In this document: in pieces, positions 45,644 to 56,940 of the stretch
Numbering within the stretch: position 1 is the first letter of the stretch
Layout: every line of letters begins with the position of its first letter
Source: Lunularia cruciata
Lineage: Eukaryota > Streptophyta > Marchantiopsida > Lunulariales > Lunulariaceae
NCBI GenBank assembly: GCA_948567375.1
Contig: CAOYZS010000005.1
Location: 186,001 to 250,000 of the forward strand
Reading direction: 5' to 3'
Length of the DNA stretch: 64,000 bases
Translations under genes and position numbers: made by a program
Notes under the pieces: generated by a model
Told to the model about the DNA's origin: nothing
The model's input: only the letters and a program-made list of their open reading frames with translations
The model's database searches: none

Positions 45644-45695
45644 ATATATCTGGTCTTGTACAGACTATGATAAACATTAGAGAAACGATAGCACT
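45644..45695 (-). mobile_element. 52-bp copia pol fragment between two PLE units
   Basis: ATATATCTGGTCTTGTACAG and the next ~30 bp match 59311-59362 of element A (antisense to its pol; the codons for the VCTRPDICYA region) with about four differences. It has no LTR or flanking repeat and sits exactly between a PLE tail terminus and the start of another PLE tail. Confidence 0.8.
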
Positions 45696-46465
45696 CATGA
45701 GTTTTCAAGCAGAAACTAGGTATGAGGGGTACTGACTCTAGCTCAGCTACTTCGGCACTGTGTGAGGCACTGATGAAGTCGCATGTGTTTTCATGGAGAC
45801 GGACTATGGCAGTCTTCTGCTTCCCTTAGCTGTTTGGCTTCTCTGGACGCAGGCATCCATAGCGCTTGCTGTGATATATCGATATCCATTCCTCGGATGC
45901 TTTGCTAGTCTTCCCTTGTTCGCTGAGCGATTTCTACTGCCAGTGCTCTGTCTTATACACCTTCCCTGATTTCCGTTTCCTGACTCAGCTCTTCCTTGAC
46001 CCGCAATATTTACAGACTATTACTTGTCTCTTGCCACCAGTTTATCTTCATCCTTTTCAGCTGGCCGTTTCTTCCTGATGTGTTTATTTCTTTACTTATG
46101 TGGGAGGCCTGTATCCGCTTCTTTGAAGGTTGCATCTCAAATATGTGTGTTGCTATCTAATGGTTTCCACATGACATTTACTTCGCCGTTCATTTGATGA
46201 TGTTTCTTCTCTATATATGCCGGTGTTTCAATGTGTTTGTTTCGATTATGCCATTGCTGCAGGTTACCTTTGATGCATTCTAACTTAGGGATTTAATACT
46301 ACTCTAGCATTGTGTGTAGCTTACCTTCCATGGGTTTTACCCTCGGGATTTAATACTCCTAGTGTTGCGTATCATGTACATAGTGTTTATGGATCATTTG
46401 CAGTTCATGAGTTCTGGATAACCTGTTCCCAGAACGGCTTTTGTTCTTGTATACCTATATATTGT
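45696..46465 (+). repeat. PLE 3' tail
   Basis: From CACTCATGAGTTTTC through GATATATCGATATCC, TTACAGACTATTACTTGTC and CGATTATGCCATTGCTGCAG to the terminus (CTGTTCCCAGAACGG near 46426, CTTGTATACCTATATATTG). Confidence 0.75.
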
Positions 46466-46735
46466 TCATAGTTGTTGTTCTGCCATTTATTGTTTCATCC
46501 TCGTTTCTCGGACCTTGCTGACTCACCCCGTCTATGTCAGACTTACTGTTCATAGTTACTGTTCTGCCCAAGGCCACGAACATTGTCTTTTTCACAGGCC
46601 CTTCTCAGTCTGTTTATTGATGTCCTTGTCCTAAGGTTCACATCAACCTCCTCTAGTTGGCCACTTCCTGTTCATAGCATTCATTTCATCCTTTGTTTCT
46701 CGGACCATGCTGACTCACATATGTGTACATCAGTT
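46466..46735 (+). mobile_element. PLE 5' leader fragment
   Basis: Repeated motifs (TGTTCATAGTTGTTGTTCTG, GCTGACTCACCCCGTCTATG, ACTGTTCATAGTTACTG) match the 63-bp repeats in the 5' leader of the 48-kb element. It is joined at 46735 to the last RT codons (AGTTCGAGCCCACCAGTAG), so the coding body has been deleted. Confidence 0.6.
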
Positions 46736-48008
46736 CGAGCCCACCAGTAGTTTTTCCCAGAGGCCTGTATACCATACTGTTGTTTGGGAGTCCTACTTGA
46801 CTTCTGAATTCATATATACACTGTATACTTCACCTTCACCTTAATTCACTTCACCTCTGCTTTTCCCATTGACTCGTCCCCTTCCGGTTCAGCGCTGAAG
46901 TTTTCTTGCTCCACTCTCATATAACTAACGAACCTCTACTTGACTCTTTCTCATTGTTGTGTCCTGGACTTTCTCTCTACTAATGAATGTTTGTGATTTC
47001 TGGACTTTCTCTCTACTAATGAATGTTTTTGATTTCAGGGATCCATCAGGTATGTCTCGATTTCTTCCCTCATCTAACTCATGTGGATTCTTTCCTTTCT
47101 GGACTGATCCTCACTATGTGGCTAAGACTCCAGCACTGACGTATGTGCCTGCACTTTTGCTAGCCCTTGTTTTCCACACTTCCACTTCTGTTCTTTTTGA
47201 CATTCCCACTCCTTTTGAGCGGCACTTTAGGGGAACAACCGAGTTTGCCTTGGCACTCATGAGTTTTTGAGCAGAAACTCGGTATGAGGGGTATTGACAA
47301 TTGCTCAGCTACTTCGGCACTACGTGAGGCACTGATGAAGTCGTAGGTGTTTTCATGAAGGTTTACTATGGCCATCTTCTGCTTCCCTTTGCTGTTTAGC
47401 ATCTCAGGACTCAATCGTCCATAGCGCATGTTGAGATATACTTTATATCCTGTCCTTTTTCGCTTCGCTCTTGTTACCCTGTTGCACTTCGGACAGGTTT
47501 CTGCAGCCACACCATCCTACAGCTCTCACATTGTTCCACTCCTCCATTCCCCAGCTAATTCCCTCCCTATTATTTATCCTTCACTCTTTGCCTGATTCAT
47601 AGGACCTCTGGTGTATACAGTGTTCCTACCTGACTACAGCCCACGTTTTTTATTTTTATTGTTCATGTACTGCTTACTGGCAGTCTTTTACATAGTGTTA
47701 CCTATTTCTCGCAGTCGTTTGCATAGAGTTCTCGATTTCATGGTGGTTTACTAGTCTGTTAGCCATATGTTATTGTCAATTTGTTTCAATTATGCGTTTG
47801 CTTCAAGTTACATTCGATGCATTCTACATTGTGGATTTCTCACTATTCTAGCATTGTGAATCAAGTTACATTCGATGCATTCTACATTGTGGATTTCTCA
47901 CTATTCTAGCATTGTGAATCAAGTACATCTTGCTTACCGATCATTTACACTTCATGAGTTTTGGGTAACCCGTTCCCAGAACGGCTTCTGTTCTCGCATA
48001 CCAATATG
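46736..48008 (+). repeat. Near full-length PLE 3' tail
   Basis: The same subfamily as 4199-5417 and 6667-7880, with TTTCTCTCTACTAATGAATG duplicated (46967-47030) and part of the terminal segment tandemly duplicated (about 47812-47925). It ends with CCGTTCCCAGAACGG near 47970 and CTCGCATACCAATAT, directly followed by the 5' leader of the next element. Confidence 0.8.
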
Positions 48009-48022
48009 TACTACGTTAGCAT

Positions 48023-48240
48023 TACTGTGCATAATCACGGTTTTGTCTATGTGCCATGCTGACTCACCTCCATCCACATCAGCCTTACTGTGCATAGTCA
48101 TTGTTTTGTCTTCATGCCTTGCTGATGCACCTCTGCCAATGTCAGCCTTACTTTGCATAGTCACTGTTCTGCCTACATACCATGCTGACTCACCTCCGTC
48201 CATGTCAGACTGAAGGTTCTTAGTCACTATTCCGCCCATG
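48023..48240 (+). repeat. 63-bp tandem repeats in the PLE 5' leader
   Basis: Three 63-bp units (48023, 48086, 48149) and a partial fourth. Each starts TACT(G/T)TGCATA(A/G)TCA, has a CC(A/T)TGCTGA core and ends in TCAG(C/A)CT. Related units occur at 46480-46735. Confidence 0.85.
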
Positions 48241-48532
48241 TTAGGCGTTTCTCTGTGTCTCACCCCTTGGCACATCAACACAACTCCTATTCCCCCTCAT
48301 GGGATTTATAGGTTTACTCATCCCGCTTGTACCTACACCTTACCTCTTCCATGTGCCACATATGGGGACCTCTCTGCATGAACATACCATTTCTGGATCA
48401 ATCTTTACACTGAACCTGATGCATACTTTCCCATTCCCTCCAGGAAGAATTGATTGGCTCACGATTAGGACATGGTTACTCACCAGTCATTTTTCTACAA
48501 ACCTTGACCCCATTCTGCAGCAGTAAAGGGCT

Positions 48533-48895
48533 TTGAGATTTTGCCATATTGGAAATGTTTTGCATCTTCACCCCTTAAATGACTTTGGAGTGATATACAT
48601 CATTTACTCCCTGCATAATGGCAAATGCTATGTGGGCCAAACGGTGGGTTCTGCTTTTGTCGCTTCCAACAACACTACCACCTGGGGAAATCTCTCTCGG
48701 TTCTTCGTTCTTCTGCTTTTGAATTTACTCCTTTGATGGCAGTGATGGCCAAATTTGGATTCCACAGCTTCAGACTATTCCTTATGGTCAAGGTACCTCC
48801 ACGGACTTGCTTTAGAGATTTTGCCAATGTGGAAGAGCTCTTTTGGATCCATTTCCTCAACTCTTGGACTCCTCAAGGGTACAACGTCAGTGGAA
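48533..48895 (+). pseudogene. GIY-YIG endonuclease domain of the PLE
   Basis: The frame opens GVIYIIYSLHNGKCYVGQT (from about 48588), holding both strands and the two tyrosines of a GIY-YIG fold. A one-base shift near 48650 moves the reading frame to one giving FCRFQQHYHLGKSLSVLR (helix arginine), KFGFHSFRLFLMVKV, then FANVEELFWIHFLNSWTPQG with the metal-binding Glu, and YNVS with the terminal Asn. The expected catalytic residues of a GIY-YIG nuclease are thus encoded, across a frameshift. It would nick target DNA to prime reverse transcription (family knowledge). Confidence 0.85.
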
Positions 48896-51346
48896 GAGCT
48901 TCTCACATCCACTCCCGAAGTCATCTGAGAGTAAACACCCTTTTCCTCTCTTCTATCACACCTTCCGTTTCTTCTTCCTGGGATCGTTATTCCCTTTCTA
49001 CACCTCCTGTGGCCACCTCTCCCATTTCTCATAGATATGCATACAGAGACTACTTATGTAGAATTTCTCATCTTTTCACGATGGTTGACTCTGATACCCT
49101 CTCTGATTCCTTTCTTGCCCGTCTTAGAGTTTGGAACTTGATGTAGATCATTCATGTCCTTAAAACAACTCCTTCCGCGATTTTACCAAGTCTGATATCA
49201 CTAAACTCCAACTCCATTTGCTTTTTCTCTCTCCATGCCTCTCGAACCAAAGATCTTCTCCAGACATTTGGCACACACTTATCATCTTCTCTTTTGCCTC
49301 TAAGGAGATAGACAAAGCTCGTTTACAATCTTTGTTGTGGGACCCAAAAGTCCTCCGGGCTTTACCTCCAGGTACTCCATTTACTATCTCCATTGTTGCT
49401 TTTAAGTACGGGAAAACGCTGGGCCGATTACACTTTAACTTTGCTTCACTATCACGCAAGTCATCAAATTTTTCTTCTCCTCCTCCCTCCAGTTGTCTTC
49501 ATCATCCAGGTTTCATTAACTCTTCATATGGACATGTCATTACAGCTTCGCTTCAGATTTTACCTTCCTCCACCATATCACTTCTCTTCTCCAGAGGAAC
49601 CAAGTTTCGTCTTTCGCCCACCTCTCCACCCTCTACTTTCATTGCTATTCAAACTTGCATCCAGAACTTTGCTCTTTCTTATGAAGTGATCCTGGGCACC
49701 AAAGTGTATTTTTGACCAATGGAAAGTCACCCTTCTACATAAAGTTAAACTTTTACTTAATCTCCCTTCCGTTTTGGATGATTTCAAATCTGTAGATCCG
49801 ATTTTCCTTTCTCCTCATGACAGAAAACTTCTTACTCACTTCAAGTCTCATTTCATCATTACTCATATGGACAAGTGTCTTAACAATTTTGTATTCATTT
49901 GTAGACAATTGTAGATTCAAACTTTACTTAACGAGCTTCATTCTCCTTCAGCTACCTATAAACACTCACTGATTCCTCAAACCCAGCTATTACTTTCTCA
50001 CCACAGTTTCAATATTTCTCAGGGATTTCGCACTTCCAAGGATTCTGAGAAACTCCCCTACTTGTGCTATGCTTGGAAATTCCATAAGTCTCCTGTTGTT
50101 CCTAGGTCATTGCTGCAGGATACTCTACTTCATTTATCTGAATTTTCCCGCTGGCTCAGCTCCTTCTTCAAAGCACTGCTACCTTCTGCAAACGACCTCT
50201 GGAGGAATGAATTCTCGAGTGTGGGGCTGTTGGTCGACTCCAGCTGGATCTTGGACGACTCTTATGGAGTTCCAGTTTTACTTGAGAAGGTGCAAAGATT
50301 ACGCAAGACAAGATCCTCTACTCCCCCAGCCTCTGGTTCGCAGCAGACTCATGCCACTCTGGAGAAAGTTCTTTTTCAGAGTTTTGATTTCACCACCCTT
50401 TATACAAAGATCCACCTCTATGATCTCAAAACAAGGTTGTCTACTCTTATCAGATCTATCTTCCATTACAGGTTCACTTTGAATTGGGAAACTGTGTTGC
50501 TTGTCGAGACCTCTACACTTGACTTCAAATATAGATGGCTTAAAAACAGAAATAATATCTCTCCATTGGCAAAACACTCTAAATTAATGGCTGTTGATGC
50601 GGAAATGAATGTTATTCCTTTTTGATAACCTCTACATCACTTTCGAGAATCAGCTCTTCCATCAAGAGATTGGGATTCCTATGGGGACACCTTGTGCTGT
50701 CTTTGTGGCTAACCTATACCTCTTCACCTATTAACTAGATTTCATATGCAGATTACTGGATGCCAATGATGTTGCCCTGTTTGCATGACCTGTCCCAAGT
50801 TCGCAGATATGCGATGATCTTCTTGTGGTAAGCTTGGGACTTGATCATTTTACAGATTTCATGTATAAGGATGATGCTGCCAGCAGTGGTGGAATATATC
50901 GTAAACTTTCCTGTGAGTTAGTCCAAACTTATGTTGGCACTCACTGTGATTATTTGACTGTCGCATTACACAAGACGATTTCAACATCTGTGTCTCTATC
51001 TATGATAAGAAAGAGCTGTCTCACTTTGCTCACATCAAGACAATCTCTCTCTTTCATGTTCTTTCTGGTATTTCTTCCAATTATAAATTAGTGATTATAA
51101 AATCAGAGTGTGTTAGATATAGAGGGATATGTAATTCCAAAAAGTCATACCTTTCAGCATGTAAAAAACTTATAGATAGCTTTGTCTCCGAAAATTACCC
51201 TCTTACCCTGATCCAGAAAAAATTCCGCACTGTCTTGCAGAAAGAACATAATATCCATGGTTATCATGGGCTTAGTATATATAGAGATTTGAGAACATCT
51301 GTTCTTTCCGCCAGTCGGGGAGCTCATTTTCAAGCCCACCAGTAGT
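48896..51346 (+). pseudogene. PLE inter-domain region and reverse transcriptase
   Basis: Homologous in order to the 22-kb copy: YRDYLCRISHLF, a stop at 49144, DKARLQSLLWDPKVLRALPP, RLHFNFASLSRKSSNF, HMDKCLNNFVFICRQL (early RT motif), motif A in FDFTTLYTKIHLYDLKTRL (50386 on), motif B GIPMGTPCAVFVANLYLFTY (about 50668), motif C with a one-base deletion inside what reads R-Y-x-DDLL (about 50806-50825), then GIYRKLSCELVQTYVGTH, IKSECVRYRGICNSKKSYL and HGLSIYRDLRTSVLSASRG. The stop is TAG at 51343-51345. At least five frame breaks. The C-terminal part from 51091 is a clean frame. Confidence 0.85.
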
Positions 51347-52535
51347 TTTTCCCTTAGACTTGTATACCATCTTGACTCGTGAAGTGGTTTGTATATATTG
51401 AATAGCACTATTTGGGATTTTTTCTGCCATATGGATTTTCATCAAGGGCTTATGGACACATGGGCCTCCTGGTCCTTCACTTAATACGAGGCTGCATTTG
51501 CCTCCATGGTTTGCCCTATCGCCAGATCCCCTAATTTCTTTTCAGTGTTCTTATTTGCTTCTCTGTTTGCCAGGGTTTCTCCCACTGTCCTTGCTTGTGT
51601 AGCAGTGAAGTTTTTTGCTCCCCACTCGTGGTCCGCTTGGTTTTCTCCTGGTAGTCCATTCTTGTGTAGCATTGTAGTTTTTTGGCTCCCCGCTTGTCCC
51701 TTCCAGTGCAGCGTTGAGTTTTCTTGCGAGGAGGTTTCTTTCGTTGATGCTTCTTGTTTCTCATTACTTCTGAGCGGCACTTTAGGGGAGCAACCAAGTT
51801 TGCCTTGGCACTCATGAGTGTTCGAGCAGAAACTCAGAGCGAGGGGTACTGGCAATTGTCCAGCTACTTCAGCACTGCACGAGGCACTGATGAAGTCACA
51901 GGTGCTTTTGTGGAGGTTTACTATGGCCGCTTTCTGCTTCCCTTAGCTGTTTATCGTCTCAGGACTCCAGCGCCATGTTGTGATATTATTCATATCCTGT
52001 CCTCTTATGCCTCGCTCTTGTTCCCTTTTACACTTAGACTCATTTCTGTAGCCACATCATTTGAGACCCCTTGTTTTGTTCCACTCCTCCATTCCACAAC
52101 TAATTCCCTCCATAGTACTTTCCCTTCCTTTGCTCTCTGATTGCTTCCTGCTTCACCCTCTCATGCCTTAAGTGTTCTTACCCAACTCCAGCCACCTTCT
52201 TTCTAGTTGTTCACGCACGACTTACTGGCGGGTTCTTCATTGTCTTCAGGCACTGCATACCGCTGGCCTCCTACATCATGGTTTCCTATTCCTTGCTATC
52301 GTTTGCATAGATGCTCTCGATTTAATGTCTTTTACTAGTCGGTTGGCTATCAGTTCTTTTCAATTTGTTTCAATGATGCTTTTTGCTACAGGTTACATCC
52401 GATGCCTGCTACCTTAGTGCTTTAACACTACTCTCGCATTGTGATTCATGTACATGTTGCTTATTAATCATTTGCACTTCATGAGTTCTGGATAACCCGT
52501 TCCCCGAATGGCTTCTGTTCTCATATACCAATATA
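51346..52535 (+). repeat. 3' untranslated tail of the complete PLE
   Basis: Contiguous with the RT stop and so defines the true tail of the family: TTTTTCCCTTAGACTTG, CTCATTACTTCTGAGCGG, GGCACTGATGAAGTCACAGG, CACTCCTCCATTCCACAAC, CACGCACGACTTACTGG, CAGGTTACATCCGATGC, CATGAGTTCTGGATAACC, hairpin, CTCATATACCAATAT. All the orphan tails in the window are 5'-truncated versions of this or a sister tail. Confidence 0.85.
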
Positions 52536-53330
52536 CTCAACTCCAGCTCCAGAAACCCAACCCAACTCAACTCAACTCAACTCAACCCAACTCCAGAAAC
52601 TCAGAACGAGGGGTACTGGCAATTGTTCAGCTACTGTGGCACTGCATGAGGGACTGATGAAGTTGCAGGTGCTTTCGTGCTTTCGTGGAGGCTTACTAGG
52701 GCCGCCTTCTGTTTCCCTTAGCTGTTTAGCGTCACAGCACTCTAGCGTCCATAGCGCTGGTGGTGATATTATTCATATCTTGTCCTCTTACTCTTTGCTC
52801 CGTTCCCCTTTACACTTTGACCCATTTCTGTACCCACATCATCTGAGACTTGTTTTGTTCCACTCCTCCATTCCCCAACTAATTCCCTCCATCGTATTTT
52901 CCCTTCCTTTGCTCTCTGATTGCTTCCTGCTTCACCCTCTCATGCCTACAGTGTTCCTGCCCGACACCAGCCCATGGTCTTTATAGTTGTTCACGCAGGG
53001 CTTACTGGCGGGTTCTTCATTGTTGTTCACGCACTGCTTAATGGCGGCCTCTTACATCATGGTTTCCTATTCCTTGCTATCGGTGGCATAGATGCTCTCA
53101 ATTTAATGTTCTTTATTAGTCTGTTGGCCATCAGTTATTTTCAATTTGTTTCAATGATGCTTTTGCTGCAGGTTACATTCGATGCATGCTACCTTAGAAC
53201 TTTAACACTACTCTTGCATTGTGATTCATGTACATATTGCTTATCATATTGCTTATAGATCGGTTGCACTTCACGAGTTCTGGATAACCCGTTCTGGGAA
53301 CGGCTTCTGTTCTCGTATACCAATATACCC
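52536..53330 (+). repeat. PLE 3' tail
   Basis: It starts in a (CAACT)n microsatellite (about 52556-52592) after the previous terminus and follows the 51.8-52.5 kb tail closely. It ends near 53289 with the flipped-loop hairpin CCGTTCTGGGAACGG and CTCGTATACCAATATACC. Confidence 0.75.
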
Positions 53331-53735
53331 AACTCCAGTCCACGGTCATCATCTTTGTCCACGCATTGCTTCCCGGGTGGCTCTTACAGCACGTTTCCTA
53401 TTTCTCTCGCTATCGTTGGCATTGCTGCTCTCGATTTCACTTTCTTACACTTTCTTTACTGGTGGACTCTTACATCAAGCTTTCTATTCCTCGCTACCGT
53501 TGGCGTTGCTTCTCTCGATTTCACGTTCTTTACTGTCCATTGGCAATCTGGTATTCTCAATTTGTTTCAATTATGGCTTTGTTGCAGGTTACTTTCAATG
53601 CATTTTACATTAAAGATTTAATACTACTTTAGGATTGTGATTCAAGTACATATTGTTTATAGGATATTTGCACTTCATGAGTTCTGGATAGCTCGTTCCC
53701 AGAATGGCTTCTGCTCTCATATACCAATATAGCTA
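53331..53735 (+). repeat. Short PLE 3' tail
   Basis: From CAACTCCAGTCCACGG with a two-fold repeat of TTACTGG..CTCTTACATCAAGC-type units to a terminus with CTCGTTCCCAGAATGG and CTCATATACCAATATAG near 53730. Confidence 0.7.
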
Positions 53736-55304
53736 TATACACAACATTCAAGACCCCACTACAATAGACGAATTATGAATGGTAAGCTCTGGTTCATTCA
53801 TCATAGATTCAAGGACTTGCTTGATATGCACATTTTTTAGTTACATGTATGGATTTCGTGTTCTCACAATGGCATTTGTCTTCAGTTCTTCATTTCACAG
53901 TTTAGACTCCATTGTTTGTGTTAGGATGCTTCCCATTTTAGCTGATTCTCGTGTTAGGGTGCTCGCTCTTTTCATTGTTCTTTGTTGAATTTCCCATTCT
54001 CTCATTCACTTGGTTGTTTAGTGGTTGTCTCACAGGCCATGTGTCATCTATGCTACTGACTTGCCATTTGCCTACGTCTTCTCTTCCTTGGCCTCCCTAC
54101 TCCTATTCTTTTCCACATTCCCCTGTCACCTTTCATTGTGGCACCCGACCTCATGCCCTCACGCCTCTTTCACTTTGTGCCAGTCCTACAGGCCACGTGG
54201 TATCCTTGGCTACGACCTTCCTTTCTTAGCTACTCTTTCTATTCAGTCACCTCCTTCTCCAATTCTTTTCTACATTTCCATCTGTCACCTTTCATTGTGG
54301 CACCCTGTCATCAGGCCCTCGGACCCTGCCCCATGCTCACTGTCCATTGGCACCTTTGCCCGTCAGCCCTTTAGGGCTCGAGCCCTTTAAGGCCTTCGAG
54401 CCCTGGTCCACTGTTATGGCCACCTCTGCCCCTTATTATTCATGCTCTGGAGTTACATCCTTCTCGAACCATGTCTGCCTTCTGGATGCTCTGAAGTTAT
54501 ATCCTTCTTGAACCATGTTTGCCTCTAGATTTGATTTTCACATTCATTTATACATTTTTTGACCTTGATAACCTCCACATTAGTCTTGTCTTTGCTTCTA
54601 TCCTCTTTGAACCTCGCTTGCGTCTTGGCCTTAGTGGACCTATGTCATCTTTATGTTCCAGTCCACATCAGCCTTCCTGTCCTTGCTGACTCACCTTTCC
54701 ACCTATGTTTGGTGTCCGGCATTTATTTATAGTCTTAGTTACTCTTTCGACTGCACCTCAACTCTTCTTTACACCACAAATGGGCACCTCTCTGCATTGA
54801 AATACCTCATTCAAGTCCATCTCTACAATTAACCTTACTCCGATTTTCCATTTACCTCCGGGTAGAATTGATTGGCTCATGATTATGACACGTCTGGACA
54901 GGAGTGCTCACCAGTTATTTTTCTACAGACCTTGATCTCATTTTGCAACCGTTAAGGGCTTTGAGATTTCGCCATGCAGGGCAGGTTGAGTTTCTTCACC
55001 CCTTAAATGACTTTGGAGTTATATATGTCATTTATTCCCCTAAACTTGAATACTTTCTTGACTCCTACTCCTCTTGATACATACACTCTAAATACAGCTA
55101 TTTGCATTTTCTGCCATGTGGATTTGATTGTATGCTTAGGGACACGGGGCCTCTGCTTATGGACACGTGGCCGCACTTGGGTCCTTCATTTCATACAAGG
55201 AGGAACTTCCCTCCATGTTGAGACCCTTTGCGAGATACCTTAATTTTTCAACGTTCTTCTCTGTTCGCACTCATCTTCCGCTCCTCCCAGTCCCCCTGAG
55301 ACCT
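53736..55304 (+). mobile_element. Internally deleted PLE: long 5' leader, first GIY-YIG codons, then 3' tail
   Basis: A long leader (53736-54960) includes TTCCCATTTTAGCTGATT, repeated CCACCTGTCACCTTTC-type segments (54100-54330), TGCTGACTCACC and GGTAGAATTGATTGGCTCA, the last shared with 48440-48465. The coding start follows, reading FLHPLNDFGVIYVIYSP (from about 54988), where the frame stops matching after the first GIY strand. At about 55037 it switches to 3' tail sequence (TTGACTCCTACTCC, CATGTGGATTTGATTG), which continues to the solo LTR. Nuclease and RT are wholly absent, so any mobility would depend on a full element. Confidence 0.7.
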
Positions 55305-55534
55305 TGTTAGATTTATAATAGACATGTTAGTTCCTCTTCACGCATGACTACTGTTCACATGAGTTACATGTGAACACCTTAGAGTTAAGTTAAGAGCACA
55401 TAAGTTACACATTTCACACTGTAGATGCAAAGGTGTGCTCTAAGAGTATGCTCATGTACTTATAAAATCCCAGTTCTGGGATTACCAACTAGTTCAACCA
55501 ATCGAGTACATACTGCACACTTCATTTTCTCACA
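55305..55534 (+). mobile_element. Solo LTR, copia B-related, TSD GACCT
   Basis: A 230-bp solo LTR from TGTTAGATTTATAATAG to TTCTCACA, with perfect duplications GACCT at 55300-55304 and 55535-55539. Start, end and an internal TATAAAATCCCAG(TTCTG)GG motif parallel the element B LTR (CTATATAATCCCAG), but the middle is diverged, so it belongs to a related subfamily. Confidence 0.88.
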
Positions 55535-55539
55535 GACCT

Positions 55540-56374
55540 TACTCTCGAAAATCCCCTTCCCCCTTCTGCCTCTTCCTGCCCTTCCTGTTCTCCTTCCCCC
55601 TCTTAGGATGATTGCCTTCCTTTCACTTTTGGTTACTGTTCGTTCTATTTTACTTTGCTTTTTTGACCCCATTTCTAGGGCAATGACATGCTATTTCTTA
55701 GTGGTGTTGGATGCGTTGGAAAAGTGAATTGATCGAGTAGTTCTACTAGTTGTTATTTGCTTTTGATACTAACATATGTTTGCTTTCAGGCTTTAACCAG
55801 GTATGTCTCTAGTCCCCTTCTTATTCCTGCTCAAGTTTTCATTTTCTTCAAAAGGATGTTGATTTCTTTACATTACTTAGCCTTTCCGATTCTTACTGTT
55901 GCTGCCCTTTGTTTGGACTTGAAGCTTCATTCATTACAGCCTTTCTCTTTACCATGAACGACACTGTTGGAAGCAATCGAGTTTGCCTTGGCACTTCTGA
56001 GTTTTCGAGCAGAAGCTCGATATGAGGAGTACTGACTCTACCTCAGCTACTTAGGCACTGTGTGAGGCACTGATGAAGTCGCATGTGTTTTCATGGAGAC
56101 GAACTATGGCTGTCTTCTGCATCCCTCAGTTGTTTGGCTTCTTTGGACTCAGACAGACGTCCATAGCGCTTCCTGTGATAGATCGATATCCAGTCCTCGG
56201 ATTCTTTGCTCATCTTCCCTCGTTCTCTGTGCGAGTTCTACTTCCAGTGCTCTTTCTCATACACCTTCCACGATTTTCATTTCCTGATTCATATCTTGCT
56301 TGACCCGCGATATTTACAGATTACTTCTTGTCTCTTGACACCAATTTATCTCCATCTGTTTAAGTTGCCTGTTG
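55540..56374 (+). repeat. PLE 3' tail pieces
   Basis: After the solo LTR the interrupted tail resumes (CTTCCTGCCC, TTACTTTGCTTTTTTGACCCC). A second unit from about 55728 is similar to 11030-11680 (ATCGAGTAGTTCTAC, TTTGCTTTCAGGCTTTAACC, GGAAGCAATCGAG, CTGATGAAGTCGCATGTG). It breaks off at TAAGTTGCCTG, where copia sequence begins. Confidence 0.65.
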
Positions 56375-56940
56375 GAAAATGGAAATTCTAAATGGAAATT
56401 CTCCAACTTCTCAACAGAGTAATAAGTCTTGAGTTTCTGCCAAATCTACCAACTTTAAGCACAATTGTCTACTAGGTCTCGGATCTGCTCTTGCATAGCC
56501 CTTAGGAGAAACCTCCTAGTAGTAGAATGCTTGACTCTAGCTCATCTATATCATGAGCTTCTAATGTCAATTCTAAAAAGTCATAATTATCTAAGATACA
56601 TTTTACAGTCACAGCTTAAGCTTTGTAGTTAGTGTTTTCTAATTTCTCTATCTCTTTGAGTTCTCCTATCAATCCCAAGGGCGATTGTTAGTCCATAACC
56701 TAGTGAGAACTGCTCTTTCTGCTCCTAGAAGTAGAAGGTTTATCTTCACTCATTCTGACTTATGATATATTAGATATCCTAGCCCTCAACTTTCTCGGTT
56801 TCACCAAAGTAGACACTCACGGAGCATGAAAGACACTCCAAAGTTCAACGTTATATAACACACTTGAAACAAGGTACAAGGTGTTGAGAATGACCATGTA
56901 GGAAGATTAACTTAAACAAGCACAAAGAGCACACATACAA
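56375..56940 (-). pseudogene. Copia relic: gag 5' part and truncated 5' LTR, antisense
   Basis: The + strand sequence parallels 62580-63190 of element A: TCAACAGAGTAATA, TGTCTACTAGGTCTC, CCTCCTAGTAGTAGAATGC, CTAGCTCATCTATATCATG, AGTTCTCCTATCAA, then the LTR portion with GTAGAAGGTTTATC and CACCAAAGTAGACACTC. Many small indels place it among the old copies. It ends inside the LTR near the TATA region. Confidence 0.75.

Larger units (their letters stand above)
48009..52535 (+). mobile_element. Most complete Penelope-like element (N-terminal GIY-YIG, RT, 3' tail)
   Basis: A 4.5-kb element in the order: 5' leader with 63-bp tandem repeats, GIY-YIG nuclease (about 48585-48890), inter-domain region, RT (about 49850-51345), and a 1.2-kb 3' tail ending in the hairpin-like CCGTTCCCCGAATGG and CTCATATACCAATAT. 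It starts immediately after the terminus of the preceding tail. Classical Penelope elements have GIY-YIG at the C-terminus; here it is N-terminal, as in the permuted Chlamys/Naiad group of Penelope-like elements (from memory of the literature). Frameshifts and stops make this copy inactive. Confidence 0.85.
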
